Assembly: GCA_001828545.1 (NCBI GenBank)
Contig: MHYW01000134.1
Span: 1 to 19,583, forward strand
DNA: 19,583 nucleotides
From: Planctomycetes bacterium RIFCSPHIGHO2_12_FULL_52_36
Lineage (GTDB): Bacteria > Planctomycetota > Brocadiia > Brocadiales > Bathyanammoxibiaceae
Direction of reading: 5' to 3'
The stretch's first letter is position 1. Each line of letters begins with the position of its first letter. Positions 1-5,648 of the stretch are shown piece by piece. The position numbers were made by a program, and so were the translations under genes. The notes below the pieces were generated by a model. That model did no database searches. It was not told where the DNA came from and saw nothing but the letters and a program-made list of their open reading frames with translations.

Positions 1-1
1 C

Positions 2-718
2 ATACCAGTAAAGACCGGTTCCCGTACACTGAAGGACGCCACCAATGAGGCCCTCAGGGACTGGATGGCATCCGTCAAATATACCCATTACATCATAGGC
101 TCCGTAGTTGGACCACATCCTTATCCAATGATGGTACGGGATTTCCAGTGCATTATTGGCGAGGAGACCAGGGAACAGATACTGGAAAAAGAGGGCCGAC
201 TCCCTGATTACCTGCTGGCATGTGTAGGCGGAGGGAGCAACTCTATCGGCCTCTTCCATCCCTTTATAGACGATACCACAGTCAAAATGATTGGGGTGGA
301 GGCAGGAGGAACAGGTTTTGGTGTGGGGGAACATGCCGCGACCCTTTCCTATGGCAAGGTCGGCATCCTTCACGGGAGCCTGAGTTACGTCCTGCAGGAT
401 GAGGATGGCCAGACCTCCCCTGTCCACTCTATGTCTGCCGGTCTAGATTACCCGGGTGTGGGACCCGAACACAGCTACCTGAAGGAGACTGGGAGGGCAC
501 AATACGTCTCCGTTACGGACCAGGAGGCCCTTGAGGCCTTCCAGAGGTGTGCCCGTTCCGAGGGCATCATCCCAGCCCTGGAAGCCGCACACGCCCTCTA
601 TTACACCACGAAGTTTGCACCCACACTGGGCAAGGATAAGCTCGTGGTGGTCTGCCTCTCTGGGACTGGGGATAAGGACGCCTTCCAGGTAGCGGACAAG
701 TTGGGCGTTAAGATATAG
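2..718 (+). CDS. trpB: Tryptophan synthase beta chain, 5'-truncated
   Basis: This is the C-terminal 238 residues of the PLP enzyme that condenses indole with L-serine to make L-tryptophan. The reading frame is open from base 2, so the start and the PLP-binding lysine lie outside the window. Visible family signatures in order are the GSRTLKDA.NEALRDW stretch, THYIIGS..GPHPYP, the phosphate-binding glycine loop VGGGSNSIGLF, GVEAGG, the HGSLSYVLQDEDGQ segment, GLDYPGVGPEH, EGIIPALE and the C-terminal CLSGTGDKD. All are as expected for the trpB1-type enzyme, with no frameshift. It is followed on the same strand by trpA, its complex partner, but 212 bases away rather than adjacent. Identification is near certain; only the N-terminal third is unseen. 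Confidence 0.97.
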   Translation: MPVKTGSRTLKDATNEALRDWMASVKYTHYIIGSVVGPHPYPMMVRDFQCIIGEETREQILEKEGRLPDYLLACVGGGSNSIGLFHPFIDDTTVKMIGVEAGGTGFGVGEHAATLSYGKVGILHGSLSYVLQDEDGQTSPVHSMSAGLDYPGVGPEHSYLKETGRAQYVSVTDQEALEAFQRCARSEGIIPALEAAHALYYTTKFAPTLGKDKLVVVCLSGTGDKDAFQVADKLGVKI

Positions 719-723
719 GGCCG

Positions 724-738
724 TCCGCCTTAGGCGGA
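724..738. repeat. Dispersed palindrome TCCGCCTTAGGCGGA, copy 1
   Basis: This is a perfect 7+1+7 palindrome just after the trpB stop. The same core recurs at 4126, 7160, 15298, 15782 and 18632. It lies between two near copies of GCGTTAAGATATA (705-717 and 754-766, one mismatch), as if an insertion had duplicated the end of trpB. No T-run follows, so a classical terminator is not supported. Confidence 0.85.
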
Positions 739-770
739 TGCCCCACGGCTAATGCGTCAAGATATAAGTG

Positions 771-789
771 TATCCACCCTGGGTGGATA
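771..789. repeat. Palindrome TATCCACCCTGGGTGGATA
   Basis: A perfect 9+1+9 palindrome lies in the trpB-trpA spacer. It resembles the TCCGCCTNAGGCGGA family with changed arms (TCCACCC/GGGTGGA). In RNA it would form a 9-bp hairpin with an unrealistically tight loop, so the inner pairs would open. It may influence trpA expression, but no attenuator logic is visible. Confidence 0.75.
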
Positions 790-930
790 TGCTTGAGGCT
801 TACCAAAGACGAATCCCGCCACAGCGAGTCCGTCAAGAGTCCGCCAAAGGGAATCTGTCCCTGGCACTACATGGCTACCCAGGAGGGGTTTGTGGACGGC
901 CACAGGGTACTGCCTAAGGCACGATATGAG

Positions 931-1740
931 ATGAACCGCATTGACCAGAAATTCCAGGAACTAAGGCGCAGAAAAGAACCCGCCTTCATCCCCTTCATAA
1001 CTGCAGGCGACCCAGATTTAGAGACCACCAGGGGTCTTGTCCTTGAGCTGGAGAGGCGTGGGGCAGATATTATAGAACTAGGCATCCCCTTCTCAGACCC
1101 CATCGCCGATGGGCCAATAATTCAAGCCTCCTACTACAGGGCCCTCTCTAAGGGCCTGAAGGTCTCTCAGGTATTTGAATGTGTCAGGGGCCTGCGAAAA
1201 GAGACGGATATCCCTATTGTGGCAATGGTCTCCTATAGCCTTGTCTTTAAAGGGACGCCTGAAAATTTTGTGGCCAGGGCCAAGGAGTCAGGTCTTGATG
1301 GGGCTACTATCCCAGACCTGCCCATAGAGGAGAGCGATGCAGTACACCTGGCGGCTAAGGAGAAGGACTTCAAGATAGTCTGTTTCGTTGCCCCTACTAC
1401 GACGCCAGAGAGGATGTCCAGGATAGCCAAAGGCACCCAGGGTTTTCTTTACTATATCGCCGTGGTGGGTATTACAGGGGTGAGGGATGCCCTCCCACCA
1501 GATATGAGAGAGAACATACAGAAACTAAAAGGTATGACGGATAAGCCGATTGCCCTGGGCTTTGGTGTCTCTACACCTGAACAGGCCAGGGTCGTAGGAC
1601 AGGTGGCAGACGGTGTAATCGTGGGGAGTGCCATCGTCAAGGAGCTGGAACGGTACGTAGACCGTCCAGCTACTGAGAGGATAAAGGCCGTGGGGGAGTT
1701 TACCTCCAGGCTGGTGGCCGGGGCAAAGGGGAGGTTGTAG
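931..1740 (+). CDS. trpA: Tryptophan synthase alpha chain
   Basis: This 269-residue TIM-barrel subunit cleaves indole-3-glycerol phosphate to indole and glyceraldehyde 3-phosphate and channels indole to TrpB. With ATG 931 as start, the catalytic Glu falls at residue 49 and Asp at residue 60, exactly the classical enterobacterial numbering. They sit in IIELGIPFSDPIADGP, followed by the ATIPDLP.EES, FVAPTTT, YYIAVVGITG, GFGVSTPEQ and ADGVIVGSAIV phosphate-site motifs. The frame is open upstream to a TTG at 793, but that 46-residue extension has no family counterpart and runs out of a palindrome, so I reject it. A weak ribosome site (AAGG, 916-919) sits 11 bases before ATG 931. It completes the trpBA pair and is followed after 48 bases by an unrelated cytochrome gene. 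Confidence 0.95.
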   Translation: MNRIDQKFQELRRRKEPAFIPFITAGDPDLETTRGLVLELERRGADIIELGIPFSDPIADGPIIQASYYRALSKGLKVSQVFECVRGLRKETDIPIVAMVSYSLVFKGTPENFVARAKESGLDGATIPDLPIEESDAVHLAAKEKDFKIVCFVAPTTTPERMSRIAKGTQGFLYYIAVVGITGVRDALPPDMRENIQKLKGMTDKPIALGFGVSTPEQARVVGQVADGVIVGSAIVKELERYVDRPATERIKAVGEFTSRLVAGAKGRL

Positions 1741-1788
1741 GGATTAGATTATTTGTGTTATTTTCTAATTTTGGCGGGAGAACCTTTA

Positions 1789-2526
1789 ATGTTATATGGA
1801 ATAGGCTTATTACTTGTGCCATTTTTCTTCCTGGCAGGTACTGCGTTTGCCCAGCCTCTAGAGGAATTAAAAAAACAGCTGGATGAGACCAGGGAGATAA
1901 TTAAGAAACAGCAGGAGATAATAGAAAGCCAAAAGGCGAAAATAGAGTTACTGGAAAAGGCCATTAAAGAAAAGGTCCCGCCTGAGGTGGCAGAACGTGA
2001 GACCCTACTAAAGGAATCCATAGAGCGGGGGAAAAATATATATTCCAGTAAAGGTTGTCTGGAATGCCACGGAGAGGAGGGGCAGGGAGCCAAAGGCCCT
2101 GTCCTAAAGGGGGTAATACTAAAGTACGACGAGGAATTTCTTGTATTAAGCATAACCAACCCAACCGTCCATCACGGCCCAAAGGCCTTGATGCCAGCCT
2201 TTGCAGGACTACAGAACGATGAGGTCGGAGACGTCCTGAATTTCCTTACCACTTTTACCCCTGGACGGGAGAACCTGGAAAGGATAGAAAGGGGTAAAAG
2301 GCTCTGGAATAAGCTGGGGTGTCTGCAGTGTCACGGCCTAAGGGGAGAGGGAGGTGTGACTGGTCCTGCCATAATAGGTATTACTAAAAAGTATAAGTAC
2401 GATTGGATACGCCTCTGCATTACCCGTCCAGAGGTTCACCATGGCAAAAAGACAGAGATGCCTGCTTTTTCTGAGGTGCCCTTTATGGATGTAGAGGCAG
2501 TAATAGACTTCATGAACACCTTTTGA
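1789..2526 (+). CDS. Secreted coiled-coil dihaem cytochrome c
   Basis: This 245-residue protein starts at ATG 1789, which has a GGCGGGAG ribosome site at 1773-1780; an earlier TTG at 1753 would spoil the signal peptide. Residues 1-22 are a signal sequence ending in an AFA cleavage site. Residues 24-65 are a charged coiled coil. Two tandem cytochrome c domains follow, each with one CXXCH haem site (CLECH at 90-94, CLQCH at 178-182) and each ending in a VHHG...MPAF segment whose Met is the likely distal ligand. The two domains are clearly an internal duplication. It should be an exported or periplasmic electron carrier. It lies four bases before the flavodiiron gene, so the two are probably co-expressed, though a periplasmic cytochrome cannot feed a cytoplasmic flavodiiron enzyme directly. 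The exact physiological partner is unknown. Confidence 0.85.
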   Translation: MLYGIGLLLVPFFFLAGTAFAQPLEELKKQLDETREIIKKQQEIIESQKAKIELLEKAIKEKVPPEVAERETLLKESIERGKNIYSSKGCLECHGEEGQGAKGPVLKGVILKYDEEFLVLSITNPTVHHGPKALMPAFAGLQNDEVGDVLNFLTTFTPGRENLERIERGKRLWNKLGCLQCHGLRGEGGVTGPAIIGITKKYKYDWIRLCITRPEVHHGKKTEMPAFSEVPFMDVEAVIDFMNTF

Positions 2527-2530
2527 CGTC

Positions 2531-3733
2531 ATGCTAGAAAAGGCCGTAGAGATAGTCCCTGGGGTGTACTGGGTGGGGGCCGTAGATAGGGAGAGGACTA
2601 TCTTTGATAGTTTTATGAGCCTCCCTTACGGCACCACCTACAACTCCTACCTCATTAAAGGAAAGGGCAGGACCGCCCTGGTGGACACGGTTAGTCCTGA
2701 CTTTGCCGATACCCTCCTGAAAAAAGTCTCAGAGGTAGTTGCCCCAGAGACCCTGGATTACGTAGTAATGAATCATGCCGAGCCTGACCATGCCGGCACC
2801 CTCCCCAAACTATTGTCCATAGCCAGGAAGGCCCAGCTCGTTACCACTAAAAAGGGGCTTGGCATGGCGAAGGTTTTTTATGACATCCCGGAGGAGAGGG
2901 TAAAGGTGGTGGCAGGCGGCGATACCCTTTCCCTTGGAGATAAGACCCTCAGGTTCGTAGATGCCCCCTGGCTCCACTGGCCGGAGACGATGTTCACCTA
3001 TTGCGTGGAGGATAAGATACTGCTCAGTTGTGACTTTTTTGGGGCCCATGTGGCATCAGAAAGGCTCTATGAGGAGGAGGTCGGGGACGTCGTCCTGTCA
3101 GAGGCCAAGAGGTACTATGCAGAGATAATGATGGTTTTTCTAAACCCGGTAAGAAAGGCCCTGGAGAAACTGGAGGGTCTGGACATAAAAATAATAGCCC
3201 CAAGCCATGGACCGGTGTGGCGGAACTCCGATAAAATCCTCCAGGCGTACAGAAGGTGGGCTATTGGGCCGTTGAGGCCAAGGGTCGTTATAATCTATGT
3301 TTCCATGTACGGCAGTACTACCGAGCTTGAGAAGGCTATTGTGGCGGCGATACAGGAGGAGGGGGTGGAGGCGGTGGCCTACAACATGCTCAGTGCCGAT
3401 GTCTCCCATATAGTACAGGAGCTGGTGGATTCCAGCGCCATAGTCTTTGGCTCACCTGCCTTCTACGGCGGTGTCCATCCCAGGCTTGCCTCTTCTATTG
3501 AACTGATAAGGACAATAAAACCCAGGGGGAAGACGATGGCTATCTTTGGTTCTTACGGCTGGGCTGGAGGTGCGGTCAAAGAGATTAAGGCAAGACTCCA
3601 GCCTGCCGGCTTTGATATAGTAGACTTCCTTGAGGTGCAAGGCCCTCCCAGAGAGGAAGACCTGAAAAAGGCATCAGCCCTTGGCAAGAATATCGCAAGG
3701 AAGGTCAAGGAATCCCTTGTCAGAGAGTTCTAG
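2531..3733 (+). CDS. fprA: A-type flavodiiron protein (O2/NO reductase)
   Basis: This 400-residue cytoplasmic enzyme has a metallo-beta-lactamase-like diiron domain (about 1-245) fused to a flavodoxin domain (about 250-395). The diiron ligands are all visible: H82, E84 and D86 in the HAEPDHAG motif, H149 in WLHWPE, D168 in SCDFFGAH and H226 in PSHGPVWR. The FMN phosphate loop is SMYGST at 258-263. Family members reduce O2 to water and/or NO to N2O using rubredoxin or reduced flavin. There is no C-terminal rubredoxin or flavin reductase domain, so it is the short class A form. The ATG is only four bases past the cytochrome stop and no Shine-Dalgarno is visible, which suggests coupling. In an organism handling nitrogen oxides it would serve oxidative or nitrosative defence; substrate preference cannot be read from sequence. 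Confidence 0.93.
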   Translation: MLEKAVEIVPGVYWVGAVDRERTIFDSFMSLPYGTTYNSYLIKGKGRTALVDTVSPDFADTLLKKVSEVVAPETLDYVVMNHAEPDHAGTLPKLLSIARKAQLVTTKKGLGMAKVFYDIPEERVKVVAGGDTLSLGDKTLRFVDAPWLHWPETMFTYCVEDKILLSCDFFGAHVASERLYEEEVGDVVLSEAKRYYAEIMMVFLNPVRKALEKLEGLDIKIIAPSHGPVWRNSDKILQAYRRWAIGPLRPRVVIIYVSMYGSTTELEKAIVAAIQEEGVEAVAYNMLSADVSHIVQELVDSSAIVFGSPAFYGGVHPRLASSIELIRTIKPRGKTMAIFGSYGWAGGAVKEIKARLQPAGFDIVDFLEVQGPPREEDLKKASALGKNIARKVKESLVREF

Positions 3734-3906
3734 ACCTCACAGACCTCTGCCATGCCTGGTTCCACCAGGGTAAACTCTGAGAGGCAGTAGGGGCACATAA
3801 AGGCAGTAACCCTCTTCCCGCAGAGGGCACAACCGTGGGTCTTTTCCTCCGGGGTATCCTCTATTTCTAGCTCTTCAAGGCAGACTGGACATTTGACGCT
3901 GACCAT
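3730..3906 (-). CDS. Small three-CxxC zinc-ribbon protein
   Basis: This 58-residue protein starts at the ATG read from 3906. The start is chosen because a perfect AGGAAGG ribosome site (3913-3919) sits 6 bases away and a sigma70 promoter lies just behind it; an in-frame ATG at 4038 would place that promoter inside the gene. Three CxxC pairs are at C6/C9, C26/C29 and C38/C41, the pattern of a zinc ribbon plus an extra knuckle. The rest is acidic, with no membrane segment. It is convergent with fprA: the stop codons of the two genes share the bases CTAG (3730-3733). It could be a metal-binding regulator or an electron-transfer partner, but spacing and lack of a typical rubredoxin motif argue against rubredoxin. 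Function unknown. Confidence 0.7.
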   Translation of the reverse strand: MVSVKCPVCLEELEIEDTPEEKTHGCALCGKRVTAFMCPYCLSEFTLVEPGMAEVCEV

Positions 3907-3927
3907 TTCAATCCTTCCTCTAGATTC

Positions 3928-3956
3928 AGTATATAATGCCACGTTTGCCCTGTCAA
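3928..3956 (-). promoter_or_regulatory. Sigma70-type promoter of the zinc-ribbon gene
   Basis: Read leftward, a consensus -35 TTGACA (3951-3956) and a -10 TATACT (3928-3933) are separated by 17 bases. Predicted initiation is near 3921, giving a leader of only about 15 bases that begins almost at the AGGAAGG ribosome site. This is one of the best promoter matches in the window. Confidence 0.75.
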
Positions 3957-3990
3957 AGGTGCCAAAAAAACAAAAGGGACTCATCCCCCC

Positions 3991-4010
3991 TGCCCAAAGG
4001 CCGATGGGCA
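3991..4010. repeat. Hairpin TGCCCA/TGGGCA flanked by C-runs
   Basis: A 6-bp inverted repeat with an 8-base loop is bracketed by CCCCCC on both sides, about 35 bases behind the zinc-ribbon promoter. It has no T-tail. It looks like another intergenic palindrome rather than a terminator. Confidence 0.4.
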
Positions 4011-4103
4011 AAGCCCCCCAGCATGCCTCTCTAAGCATACTCCCTTCTTCTCCAGCCCGCTTGACGCCAGTTATAGCAAAGAAAAATTCTTTTTCAATAG
4101 GCT

Positions 4104-4175
4104 GGGACCTCTGAAAAATTCCACTTCCGCCTTAGGTGGATCAGAATGACCTCCTGGATATTTTTCAGAGGTCTC
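4104..4175. mobile_element. Palindromic mini-element A
   Basis: This is about 72 bp bounded by inverted ends: GACCTCTGAAAAAT followed by TCC on the left (4106-4122), and its complement GGATATTTTTCAGAGGTCTC on the right (4156-4175), differing by one indel. Inside is a variant of the dispersed palindrome, TCCGCCTTAGGTGGA (4126-4140). No coding capacity. Size and terminal inverted repeats fit a MITE or REP-like element; no clear target duplication is visible. Confidence 0.55.
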
Positions 4176-4182
4176 GTATAAT

Positions 4183-4393
4183 GAGACCTCTGCAAAAGTA
4201 TTTTTCTGTGGACTTCACCACCTAGTTCCCTCCCCCTTGATGGGGGAGGGTAGGGTGGGGGTGATTATCAATATGATGCATATATACTTATCCCATACCG
4301 ACTTAGCTGAGTCAGACAGTCACCCTCCCCCTTCCCCCTCCCCTCAAGGGAGGGGGAAATTTAGGGGTATTCTCAAACTTTTGCAGAGGTCTC
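4183..4393. mobile_element. Palindromic mini-element B (211 bp, 17-bp TIR)
   Basis: The ends are perfect inverted repeats, GAGACCTCTGCAAAAGT at 4183-4199 and its complement at 4377-4393. Both sides carry the same 7 bases GTATAAT (4176-4182 and 4394-4400), consistent with a target duplication. Inside is a second inverted pair rich in CCCTCCC and GGGGGAGGG (about 4221-4262 and 4320-4367) around an AT-rich centre. No open frame is credible. It looks like a non-autonomous transposable element; the transposase is not in the window. Confidence 0.65.
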
Positions 4394-4402
4394 GTATAAT
4401 CT

Positions 4403-4569
4403 GAGAGTTCTGAAAAAGTCCCAACGTGTCATTGCGAGGGGCGAAGCCCCGAAGCAATCTCTCGTTCTTAAGGCTTTTGTATACATGGCGATACGAGATT
4501 GCTTCGCTTCGCTCGCAATGACAGTTCATCGCACTATTATGTGTTCTTTTGGTATTTTGCAGAGGTCTC
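4403..4569. mobile_element. Palindromic mini-element C with nested repeat
   Basis: Its right end is TTTTGCAGAGGTCTC, as in element B. Its left end GAGAGTTCTGAAAAAG (4403-4418) is a degenerate copy of the same terminus. AATCT flanks it on both sides (4398-4402 and 4570-4574), consistent with a 5-bp target duplication. It encloses the separate GTCATTGCGAG palindrome at 4427-4523. Its right flank supplies a TATAAT just before the kinase gene. Confidence 0.55.
4427..4523. repeat. GTCATTGCGAG-type interspersed palindrome
   Basis: Inverted arms TGTCATTGCGAG...GAAGCAATCTC and GAGATTGCTTCG...CTCGCAATGACA enclose a short centre of about 97 bp in total. This sequence family is very widespread in bacterial genomes; its reverse reading yields the familiar spurious peptide CHCERSEAIS. 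It is a repeat, not a gene. Confidence 0.85.
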
Positions 4570-4575
4570 AATCTA

Positions 4576-4581
4576 TATAAT
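4576..4581 (+). promoter_or_regulatory. Candidate -10 box TATAAT for the kinase gene
   Basis: A consensus TATAAT ends 28 bases before the ATG at 4610, just past the right end of element C. No good -35 is found at 16-18 bases: the best nearby, TTGGTA at 4549, is 21 bases away. The preceding two elements also have TATAAT at their right flank. Confidence 0.35.
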
Positions 4582-4609
4582 CTATTCTTTTTGAACGGCA
4601 CATAATCCC

Positions 4610-5560
4610 ATGACCGATATCCAAGTCCTGCCTGGCTGGAAAGAACTAGTTGACAGTATAAATAGGCTAAAGGGTGTGGTAATAATCCTTGGGGCGCCAG
4701 ACACCGGGAAGACCACGCTGGCCTTTTATCTATCCAGGGGGCTCCAGCTAAGGGGCTGCAATGTGGCCATGGTCTCTGCCGATATGGGGCAGTGTGCCTT
4801 TGGCCCTCCTGCAACGCTTGGCATGTCGTCCCTGAGCGGACTGGAGGCCGTTCCAGGCCTGCACCCTGAGGTTGCAGGGCCAACATCCCTCAGAGACGTG
4901 GAAATCCATTCCATGTACTTTGTTGGCTCTACTTCTCCTCTGGGACACCTGCTCCAGACTACCGTGGGCCTGAAAAAGCTGGTAGAGAAGGCACAGGGAG
5001 GGGGTGCAGAGGTTGTGATAATAGATACTTCAGGCTTCGTGGAGGGAGGGGCCGCCTGGGAATTAAAATTTCAGAAGATAGAGCTCGTCAATGCCAGGCA
5101 CGTAGTGGCCCTGCAAAGGGGACAAGAACTGGAGGGTATCCTCAGCCCCTACGAGGACAGGAAATGCCGTACCCTTCACCGTCTAAAGACATACGAGGGG
5201 ATAAGGCCAAAATCTTACGAACGGCGGAGAAACTACCGCAGACAGAAATTCTCAGAATACTTCCAGAAGGCAACGACTAAAGGCATCCCACTGAGGGCAG
5301 TCAGGCTAATCAACCCGCTAAATATCCTTACAGGAGAGGGCTACGGCGTCCTGTACAAGAGACTGCTGGTAGGGCTGAACGATGACGAGAACTTTACCCT
5401 GGGACTGGGCGTTATTGAAGATATGGGCCTTAAGGAGTTGCGCCTGCTAACGCCAATAGAAGGGATTGAAAGAGTAAAGCTGGTGAGGTTAGGCGCTATC
5501 AGATTAGATGAAGATTGGTATGACAGCCGGGTAATGCCTTGGCTAGGGGCTAGGGAGTAG
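4610..5560 (+). CDS. Clp1/Grc3-like P-loop polynucleotide kinase
   Basis: This 316-residue protein resembles the Clp1/Grc3 family of polynucleotide 5'-hydroxyl kinases, which phosphorylate RNA 5' ends in eukaryotes and archaea. Walker A is GAPDTGKT (28-35); a DMGQ motif at 58-61 matches the family's D.GQ base-binding or clasp element; FVGSTSP (104-110) matches another family motif; Walker B is VVIIDTSGFVEG (from 135). The C-terminal third (about 240-310) is a small beta-rich domain without a recognised motif. There is no signal or membrane segment. No Shine-Dalgarno precedes ATG 4610, and the gene sits immediately after the mini-element cluster. The last codons (LGARE) and stop are in a GGGCTAGGGAGTAGGG string resembling intergenic filler. 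The nucleotide kinase fold is well supported; the RNA substrate is inference. Confidence 0.75.
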   Translation: MTDIQVLPGWKELVDSINRLKGVVIILGAPDTGKTTLAFYLSRGLQLRGCNVAMVSADMGQCAFGPPATLGMSSLSGLEAVPGLHPEVAGPTSLRDVEIHSMYFVGSTSPLGHLLQTTVGLKKLVEKAQGGGAEVVIIDTSGFVEGGAAWELKFQKIELVNARHVVALQRGQELEGILSPYEDRKCRTLHRLKTYEGIRPKSYERRRNYRRQKFSEYFQKATTKGIPLRAVRLINPLNILTGEGYGVLYKRLLVGLNDDENFTLGLGVIEDMGLKELRLLTPIEGIERVKLVRLGAIRLDEDWYDSRVMPWLGARE

Positions 5561-5573
5561 GGAAAAAGTATAA

Positions 5574-5591
5574 CGCAGGCTAAAGCCTGCG
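5574..5591. repeat. Palindrome CGCAGGCTAAAGCCTGCG
   Basis: An 8-bp stem with a two-base centre lies between two convergent genes. It is followed rightward by CCCCTGA-type short direct repeats (about 5594-5636). It could slow transcription from both sides, but neither strand has a T-run. Confidence 0.55.
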
Positions 5592-5593
5592 GC

Positions 5594-5648
5594 TACCCCT
5601 GACCCCTGATCCCTGACCTCTGTCCCCTGACCCCTAGTCCCTGCTCCC
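5594..5648. repeat. Degenerate CCCCTGA short tandem repeat
   Basis: Successive CCCCTGA, CCCCTGAT, CCCTGACC, TCCCCTGA and CCCCTAG units fill the gap between the convergent genes and run into the last codons of the leftward lipoprotein gene, supplying its stop (5634-5636). Similar filler occurs at about 18552-18592. Confidence 0.6.

Noticed and set aside
793..930. N-terminal extension of trpA from TTG 793
   Set aside because: It starts at the edge of a palindrome with no ribosome site, has no family counterpart, and ATG 931 gives the classical E49/D60 numbering.
741..930. Trp attenuator or T-box upstream of trpA
   Set aside because: No Trp-rich leader peptide, no T-box sequence and no terminator/antiterminator pair can be seen; only isolated palindromes.
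3907..4038. N-terminal extension of the zinc-ribbon protein from 4038
   Set aside because: A near-consensus promoter and an AGGAAGG site lie within it, directly before ATG 3906.
4344..4886. 180-residue minus-strand frame containing CHCERSEAIS
   Set aside because: It spans the GTCATTGCGAG repeat and the antisense of the kinase gene; this peptide is a well-known artefact of the repeat.
5574..5591. Rho-independent terminator between convergent genes
   Set aside because: The hairpin is good but neither strand has a following T-run, so I list it only as a palindrome.
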